Part shown: one piece after another, positions 11,300-23,836 of the stretch | How the letters are laid out: every line of letters starts with the position of its first letter | Numbering within the stretch: position 1 is the stretch's first letter | NCBI GenBank assembly: GCA_032716605.1 | Contig: CM064523.1 | Coordinates: 41,553,600-41,617,599 of the forward strand | Length of the DNA: 64,000 nucleotides | Source of the DNA: Paralithodes platypus | Lineage: Eukaryota > Arthropoda > Malacostraca > Decapoda > Lithodidae | Reading direction: 5' to 3' | Notes under the pieces: model-generated | What the model was told of the DNA's origin: nothing | The model's input: only the letters and a program-made list of their open reading frames with translations | Databases searched by the model: none | Position numbers and translations under genes: made by a program

Positions 11300-12468
11300 C
11301 GTTCTCTTCAATTATTCCACTAATTAAGTTCTTCCCTCCTCTCCTAACTCACCTTGTCTGTTATGTATTCGTTAATAAAATAATGTATGTATGTATGTAT
11401 ATACTCAGGCACACTACCTCATAGCTGAGGTGTCCGTCTGGAAACAGATCCCGAACAGAAACATTACAGTTCCAATTCTTAGGGTCCAGAACCACTTTCA
11501 CGTTCCCTCCCCCTTTCTCTGTCTCGTCTAGTAGAATTTTACAAGGAGAGAAGGATCCCTATCTAACCGCCCACTAAGTAGGAAAAGTAGTACAGGAAAA
11601 GAGACTGACAGAAACGGCTAAGGTTAGGTAGAGGATGCCAAACCTCACTCTGGACAGGACCAGCCCATATAAATGATCTTCCTTGTTGCAAATGCTTACT
11701 ATGTCTTATTTACTTAATTATCTAGCATTCCTTTTTTTATCTCAATGTTCCAATATAATATTTAAAGTTATGGTTAATAGCAAAGTAAACTAAGGATAAT
11801 TAGGCGTCTGAACTAACTGAATTATTGTTAAATCGCCTTAAATCCAATAGAATAAATAAGAAAATGAATCAAACTATTTCATATTTTGAAGCCTCTGTAT
11901 AATGTTTCCATTATATTTTATAAGCGTTTCAAAATGTCATTGAACTGTAACGTTTACATAATTAGTTTATAGTAAATGTAAACATAATAAATTATATTGC
12001 CAGTGTTAATACTGTTTAAAGCAAAATTCTTCACATTACATAAATGCTTAAACTCAAGCATTTCTGTCTTTTATAACCCCATGTCCTTTTCTTTTTGTAA
12101 TAGGTCCTATGTGATTGTTCATCGATACATTTTTCCGTCATCTGTTCTAGTTTGAATACACATAATGTTATGAACTTTACACTGTACAACTCTAGCGTAT
12201 AAATTAGGTATGGGAAAAACATATCAAGTCCTTGGGTGATTTACCTTTTACTTAATACAATATGGGTAAATTACCACCATTAGAGTTTTTAATGGGTAGA
12301 TTACCGTGGACACATTACTTACCCTTACCATGCCCATTATAGCTTACAATAAAGGTAAACTGTACCGGACTCCAATTACACCTTTTGTGGACCCTTTATG
12401 TTTGAGCCTGTATTACCTGTATTGTCTAATTTGCTTTCTTCTCTTTGTTATCAACTCTCAACTCTCAA

Positions 12469-12471
<3 letters not shown>
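11300..12471. other. AT-rich DNA, no gene seen
   Basis: No open frame with family features, RNA gene or well-bounded repeat was found. A short (GTAT)n run lies near 11385-11402. The 63- and 71-codon frames nearby lack domains. Confidence 0.45.

Positions 12472-12519
<48 letters not shown>
12472..12519. repeat. (CT)n microsatellite
   Basis: Twenty-four uninterrupted CT units. It forms the upstream edge of the LINE C-terminal fragment that follows. Confidence 0.95.
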
Positions 12520-12520
<1 letters not shown>

Positions 12521-12833
12521 ACCAACGACCAAATACACCTATGGTAAACGTACAACGAGTAGGTGGGTAGACTCAGTACATGCAAGAATAAGGCTTGGCT
12601 ATTGTTATCCATGGCAGCTGAATTGGCAGGTAGAAGAAGAGCACAGGCAATGTAGGGTTTGCAGAGCTCCCAACAAACACTCTCTCGAGCACTATATCTT
12701 GGAATGCCCAATGATTAGGGAATACAGGAATAATCAGTTAACCACAATTGAGGATCAAGCAATATACATGCTAAAGAATAACGTAATCAATAACATACTA
12801 ACAACACACAAGAACTTTGCCCCTCCACAATAA
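12520..12833 (+). pseudogene. C-terminal fragment of a LINE polyprotein (after the RNase H region)
   Basis: The open frame after the CT run encodes HARIRLGYCYPWQL, then a Cys/His cluster (CRVCRAPNKHSLEHYILECP, about 12653-12712). This matches the CxxC...H...C block at the extreme C-terminus of RNase H-containing LINE polyproteins such as the I/Nimbus-like group. A tail ending ILTTHKNFAPPQ and a stop codon at 12831-12833 follow. No RT or RNase H core precedes it, so this is a 5'-truncated copy whose start codon is fortuitous. Assignment to a clade is inference. Confidence 0.65.
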
Positions 12834-12889
12834 TATGTACTGTAAACATGAAACATGAACCTTATAAGTATGCACCCCTTGGTCTCCAC

Positions 12890-15800
12890 ACATCTCTTCT
12901 TTCTTACAAGGTCACACTTGTAAGCAGTCCGCAGCCATGGATCAAAAAACGCCATCCGAGAAGAAGCAGCAGTGACATAAATCATCCAACGCCAAGAAAA
13001 AAACAGAGGAAACCGAGGACCACCAGCGATAAGGACCAAAGACAGCGAGGACCGAGGACAGCCATGAACATAAATGTAGATCCGACAAGAACCAAAAATA
13101 TTATTAAAGAGCGTTCCGTGAGTTCTAAAATAACAAATTTAAAGGTTTTCTATGCAAACGCTCGTAGCATACGCAATAAATTTTCAGATTTAGAGGAGCT
13201 AGTGTTTACAGAAAATTATGATGTGATTGGCATAACAGAATCTTGGCTCAATACAGAAGATAGAGACTTTTTAGCAGAGTATTCACTTCCCGGTTATGTA
13301 ATGTTTGAGAAAAGCCGAATAAATCGAAATGGAGGTGGCGTTTTACTTTATATCAAAGAAAGTCTTAACCCTACCCTCTTGTCAAAACCTCAAATTGTGA
13401 ACGTCGACGCATCTTTTGTGCTAATAAAGAATAATAAAGGTACCAAAATAATACTTGCATTAATATACAGACCTCCAGCTCAATCAGTGCAAACTGACCG
13501 AGAAATTTACGAACAAATTGCAGATGTAAGTAAACTCACAAGATACCGTAATTTTTGGTGACTTTAATTTACCTGTGACCAAGTGGGGCGATACTCTTAC
13601 TTCACACTCCGGACATGACTTGTATACGAACTTGCAAGAGAGTTCGCTTTATCAATTTGTTGGAACGCCGACCCGTGGTAATAACGTTCTTGACATTGTA
13701 CTTGCAACAAAAGAAGAATTAATAGAGAATTTGAATGTTGGTGATGAATTCAGTAACAGCGACCATCGTACGATAACTTTCACTTTAAAGTTTACTAGTA
13801 ACGAACCAAATAGTAGCATCGAAAAAGTCCCTAATTTCAAGAAAGCAAACTTCCATAAACTTAGAGCTATGTTTAAAGAAACTGACTGGAGCTTTTTAAT
13901 TCACAATAACGACATAAATACATCTTGGAAGTTATTCGAAGCCACTTACCTAAAAGCAGTGCAAGACTGCATACCATCAAAAACTCGGCGTCCAGGCCAT
14001 AATAATAAGCCCAAATGGTGGAATAAAGATATTTCAAACTGCCTGCTTGCTAAAAAATTTGCTAATGATAGATTAAAATCCTCACAAAATGACGAAGAAC
14101 GGCTGAAATTTGTAGAGCTACGACGCAAAGCCAAAAAGTTAATTAAGCAAAGTAAAAAGACCTTAGAGTTACATATTGCGAATCAAAGTAAAACAAACCC
14201 GAAAGAATTCTATAGTTATATCAGAAAGAAAAAAGTTGTTACTTCAACTGTTGGACCGTTAGTCGATGAAAATGGAGAATACACCAAAGACGAAGAACAA
14301 ATGAGTAATGCCCTCAATACCTTCTTTGCATCAGTTTTTACAACAGAAGACCTCAGTGATATCCCTACACCATCGCCGATTCAGATTGATAATTTAGATG
14401 TTCTAAGCAATATCACCGTTACAGAGAGAGAAGTATTGAATTGTTTAGATAAACTCAAGGTAAATAAAACGCCTGGACCTGATACAATCTCGCCTAGAGT
14501 TCTAAAGGAAGCTAAGGATGAGCTCTCTAAACCACTGACATTACTATTCAATAAATCCTTGCAGTCTGGAACTATGCCCGATCAGTGGAAGCTAGCCAAC
14601 GTAACACCGATATTCAAAAAAGGCAGCAATCCCAAATCCCCAGTAACTATCGTCCAATTAGCTTAACCTCAGTTGTATGTAAAATGCTAGAAACGGTCAT
14701 ACGAGACAGACTCGTAAATCACTTAGAGGAAAAATAACATACTTAAAGATACTCAACACGGCTTTCGTAAAACACGTTCCTGTTTAACAACCTCTTAGAC
14801 TTCTTCCACGATATCCTCAACCTCTACGATGAGAGTAAAGCTGTAGATATTATATACCTTGATTTTCAAAAGGCCTTTGACAAAGTTCCCACAAACGTTT
14901 ACTAAAAAACTAAAGCGCATGGAATACAAGACGGTGTGTTGAAATGGATAGAAAATTGGCTCAGCGACAGAAAGCAAAGAGTAAGCATAGTCATAAACGG
15001 TAAGGCATCAAAATGGACCAATGTAAGTAGCGGGGTACCCCAGGGATCGGTACTAGGACCAATTATCTTTCTAATTTACATCAACGACATATATGAGGGT
15101 CTCACCTGTACAATCTAAAAATTTGCTGACGATACAAAAATGAAGTAGCGTACTCTCAAAAGAACAAGTTGACGATATGCAACACAATCTAGATAAATTG
15201 TCATTTTGGGCCCAAATTTTGGCAAATGAGTTTCAATGCGGATAAATGTAAGTACTACATGTCGGATACCTAAATGAGAAAGCAAACTATTCGATGAATG
15301 GCACTCAGCTTAAGAATGTAAACAGAGAAACCGATCTGGGAGTAACAATATCGAGTAACCTAAAACCGAGTCAACAATGTTTCAGAGTTGTTAAGAAGGC
15401 CAAACAAATAATTGGCTTTATAGGCAGGTCATTTGAGCATAAATCCAAAGAAGTTATCCTAACCCTTTACAATTCATTAGTCCGCCCTCTTCTGGAATAC
15501 TGCGTTCAATCCTGGTGCCCTTATTACCAAAAAGATATAAACAAGCTAGAACGAGTTCAACGTAGAGTTACCAAAATGATACCTAGCCTAAAGAACAAAC
15601 CATACGAAGAGCGTCTTAGAGAATTAAATCTATTTCCTTTAACCCAGCGCAGATTAATTGACTTAATTCAAGTGTTCAAAATCATCAAAGGCATCGACAA
15701 TATGAACTGTAGTAAGTACTTCACTATCGACCAATCTAATTACACGCGGGGAAACGGTTGCAAAATTATTGGTAAATCTTTTAACTCACACGAATCTAAG

Positions 15801-16165
15801 AATTTCTTCTTCAATCGAGTTGTCAACTTGTGGAATGGGCTTCCCCGAAACGTTATAGACTGCATCACCGTTGATTCATTTAAACTCCGCCTAGACAAAT
15901 ATCTCGCATCAAACCCGCGACTGACTGCGTTTGTAAATGAATAACTTTATTTTATCCCCCCTCAGTTACTAACCCATCTGTCCCCTACTAACTTCCTAAT
16001 CCTGCCACGGACATTAGTTCCAGGGCAGTATTTCCCTTTCCAATGTTCCCTTACCCACTCTAAACCACTGTTTGGACACTTGATCCTCAGTGTTTTGGAG
16101 GACAAGCAACCTAGAAGGGTCACTAGATCTGTTGTTGCTTGATTTCCTTTGTACTCCTTTGTACT
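12890..16165 (+). mobile_element. CR1-like LINE, family 1, copy B (nearly full ORF2, broken)
   Basis: The 3' end is a 10-bp direct repeat, CCTTTGTACT twice (16146-16165), and two other copies (42114-42133 and the minus strand at 61004-61023) end the same way. Short 3' direct repeats instead of poly(A) are a CR1 hallmark. The 5' edge is not clear: sequence upstream of about 12890 belongs to the LINE tail at 12520-12833. The 3' untranslated part (15945-16145) is shared with the other copies. Confidence 0.75.
13064..15944 (+). pseudogene. CR1 family-1 ORF2: endonuclease and reverse transcriptase, frameshifted
   Basis: ORF2 encodes the nicking endonuclease and reverse transcriptase of target-primed reverse transcription. 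The chosen start (ATG at 13064) lies about 30 codons before the endonuclease block VFYANARSIRNKFSDLEEL. Further motifs are ITESWLN, FGDFNLP (split by a one-base frameshift near 13530), and NSDHRTITF. The RT follows with KTPGPDTISPRVLKEAKDEL, then a second frameshift near 14625. Later blocks are YLDFQKAFDKVP near 14860, VPQGSVLGPIIFLIYINDI near 15040, and KFADDTKM near 15120, preceded by an in-frame stop. The C-terminal part (15294-15944) is open. The copy at 61.0-64.0 kb lacks some of these lesions, which shows where the reading frame broke. Not functional as it stands. Confidence 0.85.
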
Positions 16166-16651
16166 TAAACCCTTTGTAATGCTCTCTACACGATTTCATA
16201 TTGTCATTGATCATGTCACACTTATAATATCAGTCAGTATTTCTTTACTTATCACTGCTATTCTCATTTAATAGATTGACAATGTACAGTATATACATAT
16301 CCCTCTGAGCCTCTAACACAGCTTTTATTTAAATAATCTGTTAAGTGCCAATTCATATCCTTTTGCAAGCCAATATACATGACCCTTGCATATGTAAGCA
16401 ACATAATTGTCCTCAATATTCTTTGCTAATGGTTTGATCTACAATTAAGTACCTTCGGATATGCGGCATATCCATCCCGGAGGACTACTAGTATCTTCTT
16501 TCTGAATATTGTTTTGCTACTAAACTTAATTGAATCTTGATCTTTGCACGTATACAGTTTCCTTCCCTACTTATTGATATGTTGTGTCAGGTACGATGAA
16601 GCGATACTGCCGATATCTGTAGACTTGCGTTGAAATTCAAACTTTCCCTTT

Positions 16652-16689
<38 letters not shown>

Positions 16690-17083
16690 TGTACTACCAT
16701 ATTTATCTTCAGTACTATCGCTGCCCTTAAACAACTTATTTATATGTAGTATGTCCCACCCTCCCCAACACATACACACACACACACCTCCCCTCTCACA
16801 CTTTCCTCCTCCCTGGAGTTCCTTACCTCCTCCTCCTCCCCACCCCCCCCTACTCCTCCTCCTCTCCCACCCATTCCTCTACCTCCTACAAAACCCCTAA
16901 CCATACTGCTGTATTGTCCTCAATATTCTCGGCTAATGGCTTGATGTACAAGTACCTCCGGATATGCGGCACTGTCCCTCCCGGAGGACCACTTGCACCT
17001 TCCCTCCGAATATTATTTTATGGAAATAAAATAATTTGAATAGGAATCTGAATCTGTGTGGCTGTGTGTTTTGGGTGCTGGGG
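16166..17083. repeat. AT-rich DNA with T-run, CA run and a diverged duplicated segment
   Basis: A poly(T) run occupies about 16660-16688. The segment near 16418-16500 (CCTCAATATTCTTTGCTAAT, then GGATATGCGGCATATCCATC and CCCGGAGGAC) recurs diverged at 16917-17000. A C/T-rich stretch at 16760-16900 is repeated in part at 17185-17330 (CCTCCCCTCTCACACTTTCC in both). No gene is seen. Confidence 0.55.
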
Positions 17084-17125
17084 CAATGCCTTCTCTATAC
17101 ATAATTATGTATAGAGAAGGCATTG
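17084..17125. repeat. 42-bp perfect palindrome flanked by 7-bp direct repeats
   Basis: CAATGCCTTCTCTATACATAA is followed immediately by its exact reverse complement, with no spacer. GCTGGGG flanks it directly on both sides (17077-17083 and 17126-17132). It could form a 21-bp cruciform arm. Origin unknown; a foldback insertion with target duplication or a replication template-switch product are both possible. Confidence 0.85.
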
Positions 17126-17369
17126 GCTGGGGTCTGGTGACTGGGTCACGACGGGTAGGGTCCCTCTAGGATGTTTAAGAAGGAACATACACACACACAC
17201 CTCCCCTCTCACACTTTCCTCCTCCCTGGAGTACCTTACCTCCTCCTCCCCCCCCCCCCCTACTCCTCCTCCTCTCCCACCCATTCCTCTACCTCCTACA
17301 ACCCCCCTCCCTCTCTCCCATAACCACACACCTACTAAATATTATATTACTATCGGCATGTAAACTTCT

Positions 17370-17830
17370 CCACTGGTCATATTGCGCTAACTATCCCCTC
17401 AATAACCATTATTGTAATAAGAATTTGAACCATGTAACTCATCTTTGTAAAATATTTGTATTACTATAATTCCATTATAACTTCGGTAGTTGGAATATTA
17501 GTCACATTATGTATGTGACTCTTGTATTCCGCTAACTATGACCTCAATAACCGTTGATGTAATGAAGAATGTGAAGTGTCCCTCATATGATTGTAATATA
17601 TTTGTGGTACTATTATTGCATAATAATTAATGTAGTTCGAAATATTAGTCACATCTTGTATGTAATATATGTATTCAGCTACCTATGATCTCAATAACCA
17701 TTGATGTAAGAAAACATGAATAGCCTCCTCATATGATTGCACTAGTTTTGTAGTGCTATTATTTACCTGTCAATTAATAATTCAGTCACTTTTTTTGTTT
17801 TTTTTTTTTTGTTTTTTGTTTTTTTCATGA
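17370..17830 (+). repeat. Degenerate tandem repeat, about 145-bp units
   Basis: Three diverged units share AACTATGACCTCAATAACC, then a TCATATGATTG or TCATCTTTG block, a TGTAGTGCTATTATT block and TTAGTCACATTATGTATGTG. A fourth unit, with downstream sequence, lies at 18310-18480. Confidence 0.6.
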
Positions 17831-18309
17831 GCACGTATATACAGCATATGTGGCAATCAAATGAGGAAACTATAATAACACCAGACGACGATACTGTTGT
17901 TACAGTAGAATAATGGCTCTTTGAGCAGTATGTATTGCCTTACCAGTGGTTGTCCCCTTATTATTATTATTATTTTATTATTATTATTGAAATACCACAG
18001 GAACGAAAATTCCTGGGAGCGAAACTTCCACCCCCAACGAGATCCCTCTCTTTCTACCACCTCCCTCCACATGTTACACGTTTCGTTAATCACAGTCTTC
18101 TAATATACAAATCACATTTCCTTACCCCCTGACATTCTTGAAATACCCACTAAGTATATTCAATTAGATACCAACCATGCAGACTATAATACGTTCGTTG
18201 TGTATGGGTACGAGGCGATCTCAAGACACCTTAGCTCCCAGTGCACAACGAACCGGATCATGATTATGTCCGCCTGTATTAAATTATGTATTATGTTGAT
18301 TTATACCAT

Positions 18310-18660
18310 TGCCTATTTTTGTAATAATTGTATTCAGCTAACTATGATCTCAATAATCATTGATGTAATGAAAATATGAATAGTCTCCTCATACGATTGC
18401 ACTAGTTCTGTAGTGCTATTATTTACAACCTGTCAATTAATAATTCAGTCACTACAAGCTTGCTTGTTTTTTTTTTGTTTTTTTTTTGTTTTTTTTTATA
18501 CAGACAATGTGACAATTAAATGAGGAAACTATAATAACACATCTGAATAATGCCAACCTGACTTATAAACACAAATATGAATGTAACCAGACGACGATGC
18601 TGTTGTTTCAGTGGAATAATGGCTCTTTGAGCAGTATGTATAGGGGTTGTCCCCTCACAG
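18310..18660 (+). repeat. Segmental duplicate of 17640-17960
   Basis: The order CTATGATCTCAATAATCATT, GTCAATTAATAATTCAGTCA, a T-rich run, ATGAGGAAACTATAATAACA, CCAGACGACGATGCTGTTG, AATAATGGCTCTTTGAGCAG matches 17640-17960 block for block. An extra 60 bp is inserted after AATAACACATCTG. Function unknown. Confidence 0.7.
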
Positions 18661-18703
18661 GATGGGGGGCGCTGCTCAATAAACTCGCCCCTCGGGGCAA
18701 AAT

Positions 18704-19105
<402 letters not shown>

Positions 19106-19494
19106 CTCTCTTGGTCACACTTTACGTTAGTCATTTCCATTAGTTAATTATTAATTTCATATAAAAATTGAATAAATCTATAGTCGAGCGAATAGAAAAA
19201 ACGTGACTGTGTGACAGTAAGAAAGATTGACTTTGCTAAACTCAATTCTTTTAATGTAATTACTAATAACACATAACTCCATTTCCATTTGTACAAACCT
19301 AACCTATGTATTTCATAGTATATAAAACAGAGGTTTCATTTGATCTAAGATCCTGCACCAGTAAATTTTTGCATAATTAAATCACACACGTGTTCCTCTT
19401 GTATTTAGAGTGCGCATTCAGATTACGCATGTCTACTACCACTATCTAATGTAAACTTCATTATATATATCTAATTGTAAACAGTGACCCTTTA

Positions 19495-19860
19495 TGTTTA
19501 CTCTGCGTAAGCAGAGTGGTATCACCCCCCTGTATAGTGGTACATGCTAACCAAAATGTCTGTCTGTCTGTCTGTCTCTCCGTCTGTCTGTTTGTCTGTC
19601 CGTCCGATATCTCCTCCTAGACTGTTTGACGGATTTTCACCAAACTTCACACGAACCTTCGGTGAGTGAATTCGACGGTAATTATTTTTTTTGTTTTGAA
19701 TTTGTACAATAGTTATGATGTTAGGTCCAACAAATTGTTTTGCCCCCCACCACCCCTCAACCAGCCCCCCCCCCCCCTTCAGGACCCCCGCCCCGTACCT
19801 ATTCCCTGTGATGTGTGTGCCCGTAAATATATATGCAAATCCATATATACCTAGTGATTT
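19495..19860 (+). repeat. Interspersed repeat, copy 2 (CTCTGCGTAAGCAG... type)
   Basis: Same block order as 6735-7075: CTCTGCGTAAGCAGAG, CACCCCCCTGTATAGTGG, a (GTCT)n run, ATCTCCTCCTAGACTGTTTG, GGATTTTCACCAAACTTCAC and a C-rich stretch (19743-19795). Its microsatellite has a different unit from copy 1. Confidence 0.7.
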
Positions 19861-21525
19861 TTTATAGTTTTAGTATTCAGAATAAATAATGTTAAGGGAA
19901 TTTTTTTTTTTTTATTCACAAGGGTCATAAAGGTTTAATAGTTATAGAAATACACACATTTTAAGACAATCTTTAGTATAACTAGTTACTGCTAAGTTTT
20001 TGTAAAAATAATAATTATTTTCAAAATATTCAATCTCATTTGGCAATGTTTATTTGTGTTGCATGTTATATTTGTTAATTATTATAGAAATCATTATTAC
20101 AAGTCTCATATAATGTTAAGGTAATTTACTTGCAGTGCACTGTGTATTTAAGCGGGTGACTACATCTAGGAGGTTATATCAGTGTGACTTCCTGGCCTTG
20201 TTTTGTCTTGTCAGTTGTAAACTACAACACTCTGGTTGGTCATTCAGGCATTGCCCACGTGAAACGGAATCTTCCTTCACCTCTGGGTGTGTGTGTGTAA
20301 GGAATGACGAGAAAGGTATTGAGAGAGGTTTAGTTCACTTAGTCAGAGGAATTGGTCTCGAAAACATGTCTGGAGATATTCTTTCCACATGGGGAATTCT
20401 CCATATAAATATTGTCTAGTACATCTGTTCCTGAATAAACGTCCTGTGGCTGGATAAGTTATCTTGTTGTTTACCTATAAATATAAATATTATATTTATT
20501 GGTAATATAAATATGGTGACAGCATTACTACTACTTAAATAATAATAGAATAATAAAGTAGGTAAAGCAGAGTTTACATACCATGAGAGAATCTATCAGA
20601 ACAAGAATCGACCCAGCATTTCCAATCAACATAACAACAATAAAACTAAATCTTAACCCCTTAGGGTAACAACACCAAATGTTCCTTTTATGTATTTGTT
20701 TCTTTATCTCGAGCATCTTGAAATGAACATTACTTTATTTTTCATAAGTTATGTATCCTTTTGCATGAAAAATGTACTATATTTTAAGTTTTGTATATTT
20801 AATTATTTCAAACACATTTCAATCATTAAGTACTTGCAACTTTTCCTTTTCATCCAGTAAATTTGGGAGTTAGAAAACAATATTTCAAGAACAGGCATAA
20901 CATGACATTCACATTTATCTTACTAGATTTTAAATTTACCGTACATAGGTTTATTTGCAATACAATTATTTAAATGTAATTTTATATGTGACTATCAGCC
21001 TGATTCGTTTACTATTATAATGGTACTGACATAGTCTACATTTGTTAGTGTAATTTAATTACTTATAGTACATTTGTATTGTAAGTAGTAGGGTCTTGTG
21101 GGTTTATATATATTTTTTAAGAAATTCACTAACTTGTATTTGTATTTTCTGCACTTTTAGATAGTGTAAACATATGATATGTGTTGTGTAGTCAAATATT
21201 AGTGTATCAGATTTTACATTCCTTGTATATTAGATTAAACAGCAGTTGAGATGATGATTTATTTAGGACAACACTTAAAAATTACATATTGATTGGACAT
21301 AAGCCATATTTTGTATATAATCTGTTTTAACTTTAATGGTTTTGCAATTGTTTTGTATTTTAATTTACATGTCATGTATATATGTGCTCTGTTACGAAAT
21401 CAAGAACACTTAAGAACAACCATCACCATTACCACTACCACCGCAACCACTACTAAGCTCCACTGTGACTCTTCCTTTGCATGGATGTCTAGCCAGTAAT
21501 CTCACCCAAGCAAACACGTACGGAG
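19861..21525. other. AT-rich DNA, no gene seen
   Basis: Contains short A/T runs and a (GTGT)n stretch near 20290. The open frames of 60-94 codons lack domains and do not look like exons of any family I recognise. Confidence 0.5.
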
Positions 21526-21529
21526 ATAC

Positions 21530-22835
21530 TGCCCTGGTTGTTTGTGGCTTTGGCTTGTTGTTTGACTGTCTGTGGCTGTCTTTGTCTGGTTGTTTAGCTG
21601 TGTGTGGCTGATTGTTTAGCTGTGTGTGGTTATAGCTAGTAATTTGGCTGGCTGTGGTTGGTCTTATGGCTGTCTATGGCTTGTTGTTTGGCTGTCTTTG
21701 TCTGGTTGTTTAGCTGTGTGTGGTTATAGCTAGTAATTTGGCTGGCTGTGGTTGGTCTTGGTCTATGGCTTGTTGTTTGGCTGTCTTTGTCTGGTTGTTT
21801 AGCTGTGTGTGGTTATAGCTAGTAATTTGGCTGGCTGTGGTTGGTCTTATGGCTGTCTATGGCTTGTCGTTTGACTGTCTGTGGCTGTCTTTGTCTGGTT
21901 GTTTAGCTGTGTGTGGTTATAGCTAGTAATTTGGCTGGCTGTGGTTGGTCTTATGGATTTCTATGGCTTGTCGTTTCACTCTCTGCAGCTGGTTGTTTGG
22001 CTGTCTGTGGCTGTCTTTGTCTGGTTGTTTAACTGTGTGTGGCTGGTTGTTTAGCTGTGTGTGGTTATAGCTAGTAATTTGGCTGGCTGTGGTTGGTCTT
22101 ATGGCTGTCTATGGCTTGTTGTTTGACTGTCTGCAGCTGGTTGTTTGGCTGTCTGTGGATGTTAATGGTTGCTTGGCTGTTTACAGTTGTGGATGGTCGT
22201 TTGGCTCTCTGTGGCTTTTCGCTTGCTTGTCTGTGCCTACTGGTTTGGCTGTCTGTGGATGGTCGTTTGGATTGATGTGGCTGGTTGCTTGGTTGTCTGT
22301 GACTGGTCAAATGGATGTCTGTGGCTAGTCGTTGGGCTTTATGTGGCTTTGAATGGTCGTTTGGCTGTATGTGACTGTTGATTTAGTTGTTTGTGGCTAG
22401 TCGTTTGGCTGTCTGTGGCTAGTAACTTGGCTGTTTGTGGCGGGTCATCTGGCTGACTGTGACTGGTTCTTTGGCTGTCTATCACTGGTCCCTTGGGTTT
22501 CTATGGTTGGTTGTTTGGCTGTCTGTGGATGTGGTTGGTCGTCTGGCTCTGTGGCTGGGGGTGGTTGTTTGGCTGTCAGTGGATGATTGTTTGGCGGTCT
22601 GTGGCTTGTCGTTTGACTGTCTGTGGCTGGTCGTTTGACTGTCTGTGGCTGGTCGTTTGGCTGTCTCTGGCTGTGGTTTGTCATCTAACTTTATATTGCT
22701 GGTCGTTTGACTGGATGTGGCTGGTCGTTTGGCTGTCTCTGGCTGTAGTTTGTCGTCTAACTTTATATTGCTGGTCGTTTGACTGGCTGTGGCTGGTCGT
22801 TTGGCTGTCTGTGGCTGTGGCTAGTCATCTGAAGC
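21530..22835. repeat. G/T-rich degenerate minisatellite (TGGCTGGTCGTTTGGCTGTC-like)
   Basis: About 1.3 kb of imperfect repeats of TGTTTGGCTGTCTGTGGCTG and variants. A longer unit of about 110 bp (ATAGCTAGTAATTTGGCTGG ... TGTTTAGCTGTGTGTGG) recurs in the first half (21630-22090), and a TTTATATTGCTGGTCGTTTG unit recurs near 22690 and 22760. Open frames on both strands are compositional (Trp/Leu/Val rich or Gln/Pro/Ser rich). Confidence 0.85.
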
Positions 22836-22841
22836 CCCCTT

Positions 22842-23271
22842 CACACAGCCGTCCAGACACTCACAGAATGCCAGGGGACCGACATTCTCGTGCTGTCTTG
22901 TGAAGATCTGTGCATTGTCTTGTGGTGATCTATAGTTTCTGGGGCCGTTCCTGTGTGTCTGTGGATAGCCCCCAAAATTTCACTTCTACCCAAAAAATTT
23001 GGGAGGTGTGGCCCGACCATAGCGGTTGTAATCTCACGGGAGGTAGACGGGAGCCAGACAGGAGGCGGTTGTACAATCGGGAGGCAGCCCGGCGGTGGTC
23101 CCTTATTAACGGGAACAAATTCCGAGACTAATCCGATATCCGACAGATCACATGCCAGTCCGGAAATGGCCAGGGAGCGGCCGGGGAAAAGGTCAAGTCC
23201 GGCCTGGATCACGGCTCCAGTTAACCTCCAAGCTTGTAGAAGGAGGATTGGTAATAATAATAATAATAATA
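22842..23271 (+). repeat. Possible retroposon fragment ending in (TAA)n
   Basis: A GC-richer block begins AAGCCCCCTTCACACAGCC at the edge of the G/T minisatellite and ends in about six TAA units (23252-23270). This is the form of a LINE or SINE 3' end. The overlapping frames (73-136 codons) have no domain I recognise, so the family is unknown. Confidence 0.35.
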
Positions 23272-23344
23272 TTAATTGAAGGAGTAATTCTGTCTGCCAA
23301 TCAGGAGACGGGATTAGCTCAGGTGGATAAGCAAGGTTTACCCT

Positions 23345-23830
23345 TTAACACCCCAGCCGCGTGGCCCGACATATGTCGATCGAAAGAACCATGGCCATCC
23401 TTGTGGGGCCCGACATATGTTGGAAGGGATATTGACCACATCATCGGCTCTGAGAGAGAGTCCACGCGTTGGGAGGACAATAGCCGGGCTCTGACCGCTC
23501 GGCATGGACCTAGTCCTGCCACTGACGTAACCTCCGCACCATCCCACACCCCAGGCCTCGCGAGAACAAGGAAAAAGTGGGGAATTTACCGTATTTTAGG
23601 GTTTTTCCCGTCGTGTTGCAACATCGTTGCAAGAGAACCCGTGGTCGTACAAGGATGATTCAGGTGTCATTGGAAAGCTCTATTATCGCCCTTTCACGGA
23701 TATATACTTGTATTACGCTCTGGCTCTTGTTTATGCATGAAAAAGAGCATGGAATGAAGCTCGTTTAGGGTAAATATGCCCTCCAGGCAGGTAGTAGAAG
23801 TTACAAACATCCCCATCCGTAAGGGGTTAA
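23345..23830 (+). mobile_element. TTAA-ended miniature element, diverged relative of copy 1
   Basis: TTAA at 23345-23348 and 23827-23830; ends TTAACACCCCAGCCGCG and, on the opposite strand, TTAACCCCTTACGGATGGGG. The body shares CGGCTCTGAGAGAGAG, CATCGTTGCAAGAGAACCC, GGTGTCATTGGAAAGCTC and TTGTATTACGCTCTGGCTCT with 46161-46650. The motif GGCCCGACATATGT occurs at 23363 and 23407, 44 bp apart. No transposase is present; the 168-codon frame over the left half is not a known protein. Confidence 0.75.
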
Positions 23831-23836
23831 ATCTTG

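Noticed and set aside
22071..22903. Trp/Leu/Val-rich membrane-like frames and the opposing Gln/Ser-rich frames
   Set aside because: Composition of the G/T-rich minisatellite; both strands open for the same reason.
23316..23345. tRNA gene suggested by GGATTAGCTCAGGTGGATA
   Set aside because: Only a box A-like head is present; no box B or acceptor pairing follows before the TTAA element at 23345.
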